Position numbers and translations under genes: made by a program. This document shows, piece by piece, positions 13,109 through 21,268 of a DNA stretch of 22,201 nucleotides. The stretch's first letter is position 1, and the number at the start of each line of letters is the position of its first letter. The notes beneath the pieces were generated by a model. It ran no database searches. It saw only the letters and a program-made list of their open reading frames with translations, and was not told where the DNA came from. The DNA is from Sedimentisphaerales bacterium (GTDB lineage Bacteria > Planctomycetota > Phycisphaerae > Sedimentisphaerales > SG8-4), in contig JAFGCA010000012.1 in NCBI GenBank assembly GCA_016932895.1, positions 1 to 22,201 of the forward strand, written 5' to 3'.

Positions 13109-14140
13109 TCAAGGTTGCAGGACGATTTTCAGCAGATTCTCTTCGGCCTTGAGCAAACGCTCGAAGCCGGCGGCGCCGTCTTTCAAAGGCAGCACGTCAC
13201 TGACCAGCGGCCCGACGTTGATTCGGCCGGTGGCGATCAGGTCGATGCACTGGCGAAACTCACCGGCGCTGGCATAGGAGCCTCGAAACGTCAGCTCGCG
13301 CGAGACCAGCTCTTGCAGGTTGAATTCCGTTTCCTTTTGCAGGTTGCCGACGGCGACGACGGTTCCGCCGGTCCGGGTCAGGGAGATGGCCTGGCGAAAC
13401 GTCTCGGCGAATCCGACCGCCTCGCATGTCACGTCAGCGCCGCGTCCGTCGGTTCTCGCGAGGATCGCCTGCTTGACATCGACCTGAGAGGGGTTGATGC
13501 AGTCGTCCACGCCGACCTGCTTAGCCAGATCGAGCCGGAAGTCGTTGATATCGCAGGCGATGGTCGTCCGGGCGCCGCGCAGCCTGGCGGCCTGCAGTAT
13601 GAACAAACCGATCGTGCCGGCGCCGATCACCACGACCGTGTCGGTCTCGGAAATGACGGGGCGATTGGCGGCGTGCGTGCCGATGGAGGCGGGCTCCAGC
13701 AGAGACGCCTGCACGAAGGACATGTTGTCCGGCAGTTTGGCGCAGATCCAATGGGGGACCGCTACAAACTCGGCGAACGCGCCGTGTCGCTTGAATTCAG
13801 GCACGGACACGCCCAGGACCTGGCGCGTGACGCAGCGGTTGAAGAGGCCCTGTTTGCAGGCGGGACACTGGTTGCAGTAGACCGTCGAGTCGAAGCAGAT
13901 CCGGTCGCCCGGGGCGAAACCCGTCACGCTGGCACCCACGGCTTCCACCGTTCCGGCGGCTTCGTGGCCCATGATCAGCGGCGGGAGCCGCCGGCCGGTC
14001 TTGCCCGTGTGACCCTGGACGTCCGAGCCGCAGATCCCGCACGCCTTGACCCGCACGAGAACGTCATCAGCGCCGATCTCCGGGTCGGGGACATCCGTGT
14101 ATTCCAGCGTATACGGTTCGGTGTACAGCAATGCCTTCAA
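13109..14140 (-). CDS. Zinc-dependent MDR alcohol/polyol dehydrogenase
   Basis: The 343-residue medium-chain dehydrogenase belongs to the sorbitol/threonine/galactitol-phosphate dehydrogenase group. Catalytic zinc ligands are C37 (GICGSD), H59 and E60 (GHEAAG) and probably E149 (LLEP). The structural zinc site is C89, C92, C95 and C103. The Rossmann motif GAGTIG is at 173-178, with the acidic residue of CDIND (196-200) favouring NAD. It would oxidise a polyol or sugar-derived alcohol to a ketone. It lies between the SDR and GntP-type genes on the same strand, a common arrangement for hexuronate, hexonate or polyol catabolism. The exact substrate cannot be read from the sequence. The start ATG 14140 gives a standard N-terminus (MKALLYTEPYTLEYTDVPDP). 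Confidence 0.88.
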   Translation of the reverse strand: MKALLYTEPYTLEYTDVPDPEIGADDVLVRVKACGICGSDVQGHTGKTGRRLPPLIMGHEAAGTVEAVGASVTGFAPGDRICFDSTVYCNQCPACKQGLFNRCVTRQVLGVSVPEFKRHGAFAEFVAVPHWICAKLPDNMSFVQASLLEPASIGTHAANRPVISETDTVVVIGAGTIGLFILQAARLRGARTTIACDINDFRLDLAKQVGVDDCINPSQVDVKQAILARTDGRGADVTCEAVGFAETFRQAISLTRTGGTVVAVGNLQKETEFNLQELVSRELTFRGSYASAGEFRQCIDLIATGRINVGPLVSDVLPLKDGAAGFERLLKAEENLLKIVLQP

Positions 14141-14208
14141 CGTTGCACCTCGATTTCAGGTTGCGCTTTCCAGGCCGTCGTCCAGGATATCGCCTGGCCG
14201 CCGCGGGA

Positions 14209-14231
14209 AACAGGTTTCTTTCTATCCTGTT
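14209..14231 (-). terminator. Hairpin after the GntP-type permease gene
   Basis: AACAGG and CCTGTT (plus-strand 14209-14214 and 14226-14231) form perfect 6-bp arms about 12 nt past the permease stop at 14243. No strong T-run follows on the minus strand, so it may only attenuate transcription into the dehydrogenase genes or stabilise the mRNA end. Confidence 0.3.
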
Positions 14232-14242
14232 CTCAAGCGGCC

Positions 14243-16075
14243 TCAGCTCAACGGCAGAACGGTCGCAAACAGGATCGTGAACAGCAGACCGACGATCGTC
14301 ATGATGCCGACGGTGAGGGTCCAGGTCTTGAGGCCCTCGATTTCGGTCAGCCCGCCCATCTTGGCGAAGACCCAGAAGCCACTGTCGTTCATCCAGTTGC
14401 CGCATTGCGCGCCAAAGCCGATGGCGGCCGCCACGTAGACCGGATGATAACCGATGGTCTCGGGAGAGCCGATCATGCCGGCGAGCATCGCGGAGGTGGT
14501 AATCATGGAGACCGTCGTAGACCCTTGCGCGAACTTCAGCAGGAAGGCGACGAGGAAGCCCATGAGCAGCAGAGGAATACCCCCAAGCTGATCGGTGCTT
14601 CCGCCGGTCAGGAGGGCCTGGATGGCATCTCCGACTTGGGCCTGCTTGAGCATGGCGCCGAAGGCGCCGCCGCCGGAGGTGATCAGAATGATGACACCGG
14701 CGCTCATCAAAGAGTGCTCGACCATCTTGCTGAGTTGGGCACGGCTGGGTCTGCGCTGGCGCCACAGTACGTACAGGGCAACGGCGGCCGAGACCATCAT
14801 CGCAAGGTTGGCGTTGCCCAGGACGGACGTGACGTACGTCATCCTGCGTCGTGGTGTATCCCAGAGATGCGGCTGGATTCGTTCCGGGAAGGCCTTCTCC
14901 AGGTAGAGACGGTTGACGCGCTCCATCTCCGCCCGGGACGGATTCCCCGACGCTTTGCCAACCCACTTGCGGGTCTCATCCCACGACGCCAGACGGGCGA
15001 ACGCCCACTCTTTGGCAAGGGTGGTCTTGGGCTCGCCCAGCAGTCTGTTGAGATCGGCTCGCAACCTGGCCTGGTCCTCAGGGCTGAGGGCTCCCGCTGC
15101 CGCGCGGTCGCGAAGCACTTGCTGCGTTTCCTCCGGAAGCAGATTCAGGAGGACGCCCGCAGGTGTGTTGGCGTCTCCGCTGCTGCGGGCCAGTGTGGCG
15201 CCAAAGTCCTGCCAGCTTGCTACATCGTCGGGGGCCAGCCGGGCAGCGTGCTCGGCATCCGCCAGGGTCTTGGCAACGGTGTGTGCTGAGATCAGCACCA
15301 ATGGCAGGATGATGGGCAGCATGGCCGCCAGGAGGCCCGGGAGCTTATCGTCCGGCAGGGGTTCGGGCTCCGGCTCGCTGCCCTCGATCGGGCGCATGGG
15401 GATATTGACGAATTTCGTGAACCAGCTTATGAGAAAGAGCATCACCACCGCGGTGGGGGTCGCACAGAGCAGACCGATCATGATCATCATGCCCAGATCG
15501 ATGCCGAGTGTCTCGGCGATGATGAGCGGCCCCGGCGTCGGCGGCACCAGCGAGTGGGTAATCGTCGCGCCCATGCCCATGGCCAGAATCAGCAGCAGAT
15601 AGCTCCTCTTGGTCTGGCGGTGCATCGAGCGGGCCAGCGGAATGAGCAGGTAGAACACCGTGTCGAAGAAGACGGGGATCGAGAGCACGAAGCCGCTTGC
15701 CATGAGCGAAATAGGGCAGCGCTTCTCGCCCAGCAGCCGTACGAACATGCGTACGATGCGGTCGGCGGCGCCGGAATTGATCAGGCACTTGCCGATGACC
15801 GCCGCCAGGGCGATGACCACGCCGATTTTGCCGGCCGTGGTGCCGAAGGCCTCGGCGACCCGACCGATCTTGTCGGCAAACTCGCCCGGGGCCAGCAGGC
15901 TCACGACGATGGCCGCCGTGATCAGGGCCAGGAACGCGTTGATTCGCAAGACGATGATCATCCCCAAGACGATGCCGATGCCGATCGCCAGGATGAGCAG
16001 CGGGGTCACACCGACCGGGCTCTCACTGGCGAGAATGCTCAGAGTTTGTAGCTCGAACAAGATTTTATCCTCCAT
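14243..16075 (-). CDS. GntP-family sugar-acid permease with a large internal insertion
   Basis: The 610-residue membrane protein matches gluconate:H+ symporters (GntP family). MIIVLRINAFLALITAAIVVSLL (39-61), SIPVFFDTVFYLLIPLARSM (132-151), MGMGATITHSLVPPTPGPL (166-184) and SAGVIILITSGGGAFGAMLK, AQGSTTVSMITTSAML and GAQCGNWMNDSGFW near the C-terminus are family hallmarks. GntP proteins are usually about 440-450 residues. Here residues about 270-408 are an extra hydrophilic, helix-rich insertion (many Ala, Leu, Glu, Arg; for example EDQARLRADLNRLLGEPK) between two membrane segments. Its role is unknown. ATG 16075 is taken as start; TTG at 16081 or 16063 cannot be excluded. It lies upstream of two dehydrogenases and probably imports their substrate. 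Confidence 0.88.
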   Translation of the reverse strand: MEDKILFELQTLSILASESPVGVTPLLILAIGIGIVLGMIIVLRINAFLALITAAIVVSLLAPGEFADKIGRVAEAFGTTAGKIGVVIALAAVIGKCLINSGAADRIVRMFVRLLGEKRCPISLMASGFVLSIPVFFDTVFYLLIPLARSMHRQTKRSYLLLILAMGMGATITHSLVPPTPGPLIIAETLGIDLGMMIMIGLLCATPTAVVMLFLISWFTKFVNIPMRPIEGSEPEPEPLPDDKLPGLLAAMLPIILPLVLISAHTVAKTLADAEHAARLAPDDVASWQDFGATLARSSGDANTPAGVLLNLLPEETQQVLRDRAAAGALSPEDQARLRADLNRLLGEPKTTLAKEWAFARLASWDETRKWVGKASGNPSRAEMERVNRLYLEKAFPERIQPHLWDTPRRRMTYVTSVLGNANLAMMVSAAVALYVLWRQRRPSRAQLSKMVEHSLMSAGVIILITSGGGAFGAMLKQAQVGDAIQALLTGGSTDQLGGIPLLLMGFLVAFLLKFAQGSTTVSMITTSAMLAGMIGSPETIGYHPVYVAAAIGFGAQCGNWMNDSGFWVFAKMGGLTEIEGLKTWTLTVGIMTIVGLLFTILFATVLPLS

Positions 16076-16127
16076 GTACAAACACGGATTCTGGCGATGG
16101 GCACGCGTCCCATCGGCCGGGACGATC

Positions 16128-17573
16128 TTACCGGCCGGTGCGGAGAATATCCAGCAGCGCGGGCGGAATTTGCGTCACGCAGAGATAGCCGAAGAAGGCG
16201 AACGTTGCCAGCAGCCCCGCGGCGAAGATCCAGCCGGGCCGCAGCACCGCGTACGCCTCCTTCGACAGCATTTTCGGCATCACAAAGTACAGACCGATTC
16301 CCACGCAAGCCGCTTGCAGGGCGATCAGCAGCACGCCCTCGAGAATCGACGAGATCTTCAGCAGAAAAATCGGCTGCTGGCCCAGCACGAAGACGATCAG
16401 CATGCTCGTGACGAAGAACAGGACCAGGAAGATGCGGAACTGGGTCTTCCACACGAGCTTTTTGTTGAAGCCGGGGATGCAGAGACGACACGAATCTGCG
16501 AGCAGCCTGGGCCAGCCGGCCAGTTGTCCGCACAGCGTCGAGATCATGGCCACCGTGCCGGAGAGCTTGAACAGGAAGCCGCCGAGCGTATCCCAGCGGC
16601 GGGCGAAGACCTGGCTCAGCACGTCCGCCATGTCGGCGTTTTCCGGGGCCAGTCGCTCGGTGCCCAGGATGCCGGCGCCGGCGATGAGGAAGCCGGCGGT
16701 CACGACCACGCCCAGCACCATCGCGAAGGTCGAGTCCACGTAGAGCGTGCGACACCAGCCCTTGATGCGCCGGGCGGTCTCGCGGGACATCGTTCGGAGG
16801 CTCTCGACGTCGGCCGATTTTCCGTAGCCCCGGCCGGCCGTGGCGCCGTACCCGGCGCCGATGACCCAGTACGTGTACCAGACCTGGGAGGCAAAACCGC
16901 CGGCGCCCCAGCCCAACACCGGGAGAATTTCCTGCCAGGTGTTGGTCGAGATGCTTTCTTTGCCGGCGGCCCATGCGGGCACGGGCGGCAGCTTGAAGGT
17001 CAGTCCCGCCGCCAGTTCGCCGAAGCTCGGGAAGACGCGGGCGGCGATATACAGCGCCCCGATCACGACGATGAGCACGAAGAGGCTCATAACGATCTTG
17101 AGCACGTCGAAGGCGCCCGACCACGCCACCGCCACGGCGAAAAAGGCCGCGAACCAGCCACAGTAGCTCAGATGAATGCAGGGGACCAGACTGTGAAGGA
17201 ACTGCCCCGCCGACGTCGCTAGAGAGCCGATGGACATGACCGCGCAGACGAGCTGGACGAGAAGCACGATCCAGACGACCCAGTGACGCGGGCCGGGAAT
17301 GCGGTCGAACATGTCGATCATCCCTTCGCCCGTGCAGACCGTGTAGCGGGCGCCCGCCACGCCGATCCAGAACTTCAGGAACACCCCCATGACCACGGCC
17401 CACAGCACGGTCGTGCCCAGAATGGCCCCGGTGCGCGTCGCCAGGATCACTTCGCCTGAGCCGATGTATTCGGCCGCCCAGACCATGCTCGGACCGACTA
17501 AAAGCAGGATGGCCAGCCCCTTGGGGGGCACAGGGATGTTCGTCGCGTTGGCCTGCTTGTCGCTTGGCGTCAT
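16128..17573 (-). CDS. Nramp-like transporter lacking the metal-binding motif
   Basis: The 481-residue protein has about 11 hydrophobic segments and the Nramp (SLC11) layout, for example GPSMVWAAEYIGSGEVILAT at residues 28-46 for helix 1. In metal-transporting Nramps helix 1 carries DPGN and helix 6 carries a metal-binding Met (MPH-like). Here helix 1 reads GSGE at 38-41 and helix 6 reads LGWGAGGFASQ at 220-230, so the metal ligands are absent. It is therefore probably an Nramp-related carrier of another solute, not an Mn/Fe importer. ATG 17573 gives a short N-terminus before helix 1; a 66-residue upstream extension is Arg-rich and unlikely. It is upstream of the GntP-type gene on the same strand (52 bp apart) and divergent from the GH172 gene, which fits a carbohydrate context. 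Confidence 0.8.
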   Translation of the reverse strand: MTPSDKQANATNIPVPPKGLAILLLVGPSMVWAAEYIGSGEVILATRTGAILGTTVLWAVVMGVFLKFWIGVAGARYTVCTGEGMIDMFDRIPGPRHWVVWIVLLVQLVCAVMSIGSLATSAGQFLHSLVPCIHLSYCGWFAAFFAVAVAWSGAFDVLKIVMSLFVLIVVIGALYIAARVFPSFGELAAGLTFKLPPVPAWAAGKESISTNTWQEILPVLGWGAGGFASQVWYTYWVIGAGYGATAGRGYGKSADVESLRTMSRETARRIKGWCRTLYVDSTFAMVLGVVVTAGFLIAGAGILGTERLAPENADMADVLSQVFARRWDTLGGFLFKLSGTVAMISTLCGQLAGWPRLLADSCRLCIPGFNKKLVWKTQFRIFLVLFFVTSMLIVFVLGQQPIFLLKISSILEGVLLIALQAACVGIGLYFVMPKMLSKEAYAVLRPGWIFAAGLLATFAFFGYLCVTQIPPALLDILRTGR

Positions 17574-17674
17574 ACCTGCGTCCGTGCGGAACCTGTTTGT
17601 GTACCGGGCCTCTGATGACGGACCACAGACTACCGGCCGGCCGGCAACGTGTCCATAGAATTTCCAAAGCGAGA

Positions 17675-17704
17675 TTGCCCGCCATGGGCGCGGGCCGGTA
17701 TAAT
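17675..17704 (+). promoter_or_regulatory. Promoter of the GH172 gene
   Basis: TTGCCC (17675-17680), an 18-bp spacer and a perfect TATAAT (17699-17704) lie about 100 nt upstream of the GH172 start codon. The rest of the 233-bp divergent region would also hold the promoter of the Nramp-like gene, which I cannot place. Confidence 0.5.
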
Positions 17705-17806
17705 GCGGCCTACAGTGACGTCTGCGTTTGTTCAACCGGGCGACCGGATCGCACGGCCGGCGCGAACGCATTTAATGGCCAACTGGTTTGAAAGGAGACA
17801 ACCAAA

Positions 17807-19000
17807 ATGCGAAGACACGCCATTCTCTTGTCGGCTTTGGTGTCATTGACCTTTGCCTCGTGCGGATTCGCCACGGTCGGGCACGGCAGTGACCTGTTCG
17901 GGCTGGCCCGCATCCAAAGCAACGTGCAGAGCAAGCGGGTGAGCAGCTTCGACCGCTCCGGCGGGAACAACGACCGCTTCGAGCACATCAAGGACGGCGA
18001 GGTCCGCGAGCTGTTCAAGGTCAAGGGGGCCGGAATCATCAACCACATCTGGATCACGATCGCGCCGCCACCGGAGCGCTTGAACCGCAATGACATCATC
18101 CTGCGCATGTACTGGGACGGCAAGCTCTTCCCCTCGGTGGAATCGCCGATCGGCCCGTTTTTCGGCCAGGGATGGAACGAGAGCTATCCTTTCGTCAGCC
18201 TGCCTCTGGCGGTCGGGCCCGTCGAGGGCCGGGCGTTGGTGTCGTATTTCACCATGCCGTTCGCCAAAGGGGCGCGAATTGAGATCGAGAACCAAACGGG
18301 CCGGGAGATTTCGGCGTTCTATTACTATGTGGACTACGTCGAGGTCGACGAGTTGCCCGCCGACATGGGCCGGTTCTGCGCGTGGTACAACCACGAGCTG
18401 ACCGAAGCCTTGCCCGACGGGGAGAACGAGTGGTCGGTGCTCGGCCCGCAAGGCCAGAATCCCAATGGCGAGAGGAACTATCTGATCGCCGATATCAAGG
18501 GCAAGGGCCATTACGTAGGCGTCAACTACTACGTACATTGTCCCACGCCGATCTGGTACGGCGAGGGCGACGATATGATCTTCATCGACGGCCAGAAGAC
18601 CCCGACACTGCACGGGACCGGCACGGAGGACTACTTCAACACGTCCTGGTGTCCCAAGACCTTCTACACGCACCCGTATTTCGGCTACGCTCGCGTCAAT
18701 GACGATGTGGGCTGGCTGGGCCGGACCCATGTGTACCGGTTCCACATCAGCGACCCGATCTATTTCAACGAATCGCTGAAGTTCACCATCGAGCACGGCC
18801 ACAACAACAACCTGACGCTGGACCTCGCCAGCGTGGCGTATTGGTACCAGGCGCCGCCTCTGACGAAGCTGCCTCCGATTCCAGACAAGGAAGCTCGCAA
18901 GCCCAGGCCGTTCATCGGCGTGACCGATATGCACCGGTGGCGCCACGAGTGGCGGCAAAAGCACGGCGGCGACGACAAGCTCTGGGGCAACGAGCGCTAG
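17807..19000 (+). CDS. Secreted GH172 (DUF2961) glycoside hydrolase
   Basis: The 397-residue protein begins with a signal sequence (MRRHAILLSALVSLTFASCG). The Cys after TFAS may make it a lipoprotein, though the lipobox is imperfect. The mature part is the DUF2961/GH172 double jelly-roll. GH172 enzymes include alpha-D-fructofuranosidases and arabinofuranosidases that retain configuration. The known pair Glu270/Glu291 of alphaFFase1 is matched by E253 (YGEGDDMIF) and E274 (GTGTEDYFN), with the same 21-residue spacing. The catalytic core therefore appears complete. It likely acts outside the cytoplasm on fructose- or arabinose-containing oligosaccharides; the substrate is inferred. GAAAGGAG before ATG 17807 is a strong ribosome-binding site. 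It is the only plus-strand gene of the right half. Confidence 0.88.
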   Translation: MRRHAILLSALVSLTFASCGFATVGHGSDLFGLARIQSNVQSKRVSSFDRSGGNNDRFEHIKDGEVRELFKVKGAGIINHIWITIAPPPERLNRNDIILRMYWDGKLFPSVESPIGPFFGQGWNESYPFVSLPLAVGPVEGRALVSYFTMPFAKGARIEIENQTGREISAFYYYVDYVEVDELPADMGRFCAWYNHELTEALPDGENEWSVLGPQGQNPNGERNYLIADIKGKGHYVGVNYYVHCPTPIWYGEGDDMIFIDGQKTPTLHGTGTEDYFNTSWCPKTFYTHPYFGYARVNDDVGWLGRTHVYRFHISDPIYFNESLKFTIEHGHNNNLTLDLASVAYWYQAPPLTKLPPIPDKEARKPRPFIGVTDMHRWRHEWRQKHGGDDKLWGNER

Positions 19001-19108
19001 CACGCGGCGTAAGAGAAGTCCCGACGCGATGTATGCGGATTCTGATTCATGCCTGCGCGGCGTATCGTCCTGAACGCGGCACAGCAGGGTGGGGGATCTG
19101 GCCTGCGA

Positions 19109-19132
19109 CTGCGAAACGCTTTTCCTTCGCAG
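19109..19132. terminator. Hairpin between convergent GH172 and glycoside hydrolase genes
   Basis: CTGCGAA and TTCGCAG form perfect 7-bp arms around a 10-nt loop, in the 200-bp gap between two convergent genes. There is no T-run, so termination is inferred from position. I see nothing else in 19001-19200. Confidence 0.3.
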
Positions 19133-19200
19133 AGCAGATCCTTTGCCTATCCTTCAGCATGACGGACGTCGCATCCCGGATCGTCTTCGGCTGATCCATG

Positions 19201-21225
19201 TCACTCCATGTCGCCTTCGTAGCCTTCGCCGGGAGAGGAGATGAGGCGGAACGTCAGGACCGGCTTGCCGGCGGGGCCGAAGTCGCCCCTGAGCTTGATC
19301 CAGTTGTCCGAGGATTTGTCGCTTTTTCTCCTGGGCATGACGAAACGCGCGTCCAGTTGGGCCCGCTCCATCGGCTCGAGCGCGACGTCCCACGCGTCGG
19401 GCGTCAGCTTCCAGCTTGACGGGAGGTGTTGGACGGCGACCCGTCCGGAGACGCGTCTGTCACTGAAGTTGTAGACGTACAGGGGCAATTCGGTTTCCTG
19501 CTGCGGCTCGACGAGATGCTCGTAATCGGAGGCCCAGGGGATCTGATTGACGTTGACACTGGTCGATCTGGGCATGTGCAGTTGCAAGACGATGGGGCAG
19601 GGCTTCCCCGGCCTGAATTCGGCCCGGCGCGGACGCGTCAGTGGAAGCTTCCCGGCGTCGCCTGCCTTCAGCAGCAGGAAGACCGGAGCCGACGTCAACT
19701 GCGACGGCACCGCCGGCAGCGACCGGCCGAGATAGTCGTAGGCGTGCTCGACGCTGATCCCGTCGGGCAGGCTCCAGTCGACCGTTGTCTTCCCCTTTTG
19801 GCTCCACTCGCCCGGTCTCTCGGCCCAGGCGACGAGGACGTCGCGACGTCGGCCGTCGGGCTCGGCTTCGAAGGCGTAGACGTGGGCGTGCGGTTCGGCG
19901 TCGATGCTCCATTTGCCGAGGCATTCGGCGCCCGCCAGAAATCGCCCCAGCGCCGCCACAGCCACGTAGCTCGGCCGGGGCGTCTGATCGAGACGCAGGA
20001 GCCCGAACTGGACCTTGCCCCCTTCGCAGTAGTGGCCGAGGATGAAGTGAAAATGGCGTTTCGCGCCGGCGAAGAAACTGCTGGCGTAGGATTGCGCCAT
20101 GAACTCGGCCTTGCGAATCTCTCCCTCGCGCGAGAGTTCGCACCAGGGCTCGGGCGTGACGTAGTGCATGCCGCGGTCGCTTTCGGTGACCCAAACGGGC
20201 CGGCCGCAGGAAGCCTCGATTACCGGCCCCCAGAGCCGCTCGTACGACTCGGGCCAGTCGTAGGTGTGCGTGTTGTAGGTGTCGAAGTACGGCCAGGTCT
20301 CGTTCTCCAGGACCAGCCGGGTGTGCAGGCGCGTGGGGACGGCGGTCGAGACGTTCCAGCAGACGACCACGTCCGGGTCGCCCGCCTTGAAACCGAGGTA
20401 CGCCGCCTTCTGGTACGAGCACATCTCGTCGGCGGTGTGACCGCCGAAGTTCGAGACGTTCGCCTCGTTCCACGGCTCCCAGGCGTGGACCCGGCCCTTG
20501 AAGCGAAGGGCCATCTCCTTGCCGAAGCGGTAGACGTGGCGCAAGTCGCTCGCGTAGCGTCCGCGCGTTTCGCCTTGCTCGACCGCCCACGGCGGCGTGT
20601 CGTGAAAGACCTGAAGGACCTTGAGTCCGTTTCGGGTCTGAATCTCCGCCGATTCGTCGTAGGTGGTGGATGGCTCGAAGCGCCGCGATTCGGGCTGGAT
20701 GTCACGCCAGCGCAGGCGGTCGCGCACCCAGTTGATCCCCGCCAGCGCCGCCAAACGCGCGAAGCGCTCCTGCTTCGGCGGATCGTTCGGTGCAAACCAC
20801 GCCGAGGCCGAGTCGGTGCAGATGGGCGAGTCCTGAGGCACGGGCGCCGCGAGCTTGGCCAATACCGCGGCGGTGGTCCAGGCGAGACATTGGCCGTCGC
20901 CTCCCAGAAACTCAACCCGGTACCAGCCGATTCCCAGTCTGCCCAGCGCGATCGAGCTCGACGCGCCGTTCATAGCGCTGCCCGCCACCTGCCCGGCGCG
21001 ATCGTCAAGGGCGCGCCAGCGCACGGCGTCTGTCCCCAACTCCGCCGGGACGTGCACGCTCACAGCCTGCCCTTCGGTGAAAACGTGCGCGATGCCATCC
21101 TGTGCGTTGGGAGTGGTCCTCTCGACAATGGGCTCGATGGTACGACCGGAGGCGAGAGAGACAACGGGAAGCAGAAAGAGAACAAGGCAGCAGATTCTGC
21201 CGGGACGGTGTTCGGGGATGCTCAT
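19201..21225 (-). CDS. Secreted clan-A-type glycoside hydrolase (GH39/GH5-like)
   Basis: The 674-residue protein has a signal peptide (CCLVLFLLPVVSLASG, residues about 12-27), an N-terminal beta-type domain (about 30-125), a TIM-barrel domain (about 135-460) and C-terminal beta domains with low similarity to anything I recognise. The barrel carries clan GH-A features: HAWEPWNEANV with acid/base candidate E254 and RPVWVTESDRG with nucleophile candidate E348. GINWVRDRLRW and VFHDTPPWA are typical of GH39-like enzymes. It probably cleaves plant or algal polysaccharide outside the cytoplasm; the exact family and substrate are uncertain. ATG 21225 has GAGGA seven bases upstream. It follows the cytochrome gene by 43 bp on the same strand and faces the GH172 gene. 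Confidence 0.82.
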   Translation of the reverse strand: MSIPEHRPGRICCLVLFLLPVVSLASGRTIEPIVERTTPNAQDGIAHVFTEGQAVSVHVPAELGTDAVRWRALDDRAGQVAGSAMNGASSSIALGRLGIGWYRVEFLGGDGQCLAWTTAAVLAKLAAPVPQDSPICTDSASAWFAPNDPPKQERFARLAALAGINWVRDRLRWRDIQPESRRFEPSTTYDESAEIQTRNGLKVLQVFHDTPPWAVEQGETRGRYASDLRHVYRFGKEMALRFKGRVHAWEPWNEANVSNFGGHTADEMCSYQKAAYLGFKAGDPDVVVCWNVSTAVPTRLHTRLVLENETWPYFDTYNTHTYDWPESYERLWGPVIEASCGRPVWVTESDRGMHYVTPEPWCELSREGEIRKAEFMAQSYASSFFAGAKRHFHFILGHYCEGGKVQFGLLRLDQTPRPSYVAVAALGRFLAGAECLGKWSIDAEPHAHVYAFEAEPDGRRRDVLVAWAERPGEWSQKGKTTVDWSLPDGISVEHAYDYLGRSLPAVPSQLTSAPVFLLLKAGDAGKLPLTRPRRAEFRPGKPCPIVLQLHMPRSTSVNVNQIPWASDYEHLVEPQQETELPLYVYNFSDRRVSGRVAVQHLPSSWKLTPDAWDVALEPMERAQLDARFVMPRRKSDKSSDNWIKLRGDFGPAGKPVLTFRLISSPGEGYEGDME

Positions 21226-21268
21226 GGACTTCCTCACAAGATCGTCAAGAATTGCATTGATTCCAGCA

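Noticed and set aside
13115..15289. 724-codon plus-strand open frame
   Set aside because: It lies antisense to the MDR dehydrogenase and GntP-type genes, which have clear motifs. Its product is Gly/Asp/Arg/Gln-rich low-complexity sequence, as expected opposite GC-rich codons.
15660..17222. 520-codon plus-strand open frame
   Set aside because: It spans two unrelated minus-strand transporter genes and has a composition typical of antisense frames.
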